This document shows positions 63,952-64,000 of a stretch of 64,000 bases of DNA, piece after piece. Location of the stretch: NCBI GenBank assembly GCA_016721435.1, contig JADKIC010000001.1, positions 124,001 to 188,000 on the forward strand, given 5' to 3'. The number at the start of each line of letters is the position of its first letter. Position 1 is the stretch's first letter. The translations under genes and the position numbers were made by a program. The stretch comes from Bacteroidota bacterium (GTDB lineage Bacteria; Bacteroidota; Bacteroidia; AKYH767-A; OLB10). Under the pieces are notes generated by a model, which searched no databases, had not been told where the DNA came from, and worked only from the letters and a program-made list of their open reading frames with translations.

Positions 63952-64000
63952 ATGTCCTCGTTGCAAAATATTCGTCACCTGAGCGCTGAACAGCTGAAAG
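63952..64000 (+). CDS. start of a gene, possibly rRNA methyltransferase RlmN
   Basis: Only 16 codons are visible (MSSLQNIRHLSAEQLK), running off the window. The DIR-x-L-x-x-EQL style opening is like the N-terminus of RlmN (23S rRNA A2503 methyltransferase), but this is too short for a firm call. The promoter box directly upstream supports the start. Confidence 0.4.
   Translation, partial: MSSLQNIRHLSAEQLK

Noticed and set aside
1..64000. tRNA or rRNA genes
   Set aside because: I scanned for T-loop-like GTTCGAATCC and CCA-adjacent stems and found none convincing; a covariance-model search would settle it.

Overview
The window is a chromosomal segment of a member of the Bacteroidota. The evidence is gliding-motility lipoprotein GldD, several proteins with type IX secretion (T9SS) C-terminal sorting domains, a MurF-Alr fusion, a DUF3098 protein, and Bacteroidota-type promoters (TAnnTTTG -7 boxes, three of them with a TTTG element exactly 18 nt upstream). 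The gene mix suggests a free-living, respiring chitinophagal or sphingobacterial-type organism, possibly from a metagenome assembly. No rRNA, tRNA, CRISPR array, insertion sequence or phage module was seen.

Layout. 1-2.7 kb: end of a T9SS cargo protein, an M28 peptidase and a conserved hypothetical. 3.0-7.5 kb: a haem-uptake-like operon (TonB-dependent receptor, HmuY-like lipoprotein, HmuY-like T9SS protein). 7.6-13.2 kb: thymidine kinase, MurF-Alr, a cardiolipin synthase-like phospholipase D and an amidohydrolase. 13.2-20.3 kb (minus): DUF4468, a LysM-bearing D,D-carboxypeptidase, IspD, QueA, TruB, UppP, DUF3098 and FtsX. 20.3-25.9 kb: LeuS, ScpB, DUF3108, a palindromic repeat array, Asd. 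26-32 kb: a large lamin-tail surface protein, an ORF6N protein, an outer-membrane barrel and a SpoIIE-type phosphatase. 32-39 kb: RNase G, a 31-residue basic protein, a TPR protein, HU, MutY, SSB, GldD, an esterase and a GNAT. 39-45 kb: aspartokinase, haem A synthase, a DinB protein, a broken DUF3267 gene and DsbD. 45.1-53.1 kb: a complete clade II nitrous oxide reductase cluster. 53.2-64 kb: a T9SS SBBP protein, Lpd, Lnt, a glycosyltransferase, a sugar dehydrogenase, a dipeptide epimerase, a GNAT, RadA and the start of a probable RlmN.

The best-defined system is the nos cluster: cytochrome c, Sec/lipoprotein NosZ, a NosB-like membrane protein joined to NosL, NosD, a fasciclin lipoprotein, NosF and NosY on the minus strand. 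It is divergent from an Rrf2 regulator with an NsrR-like cysteine triad. An 11-bp-arm palindrome lies in the shared intergenic region over the presumed nos promoter. This predicts NO-responsive control of N2O respiration.

A major caution is that at least a dozen genes, including essential leuS and asd, carry single-base indels, mostly in A/T homopolymers. This looks like uncorrected sequencing error rather than gene decay. Corrected frames are given in each entry. Other points of note are a MutY lacking its iron-sulfur loop, a palindromic repeat array that supplies both flanking stop codons, a perfect 16-bp hairpin inside an ORF6N gene, and -7 boxes placed only 1-10 nt from start codons.
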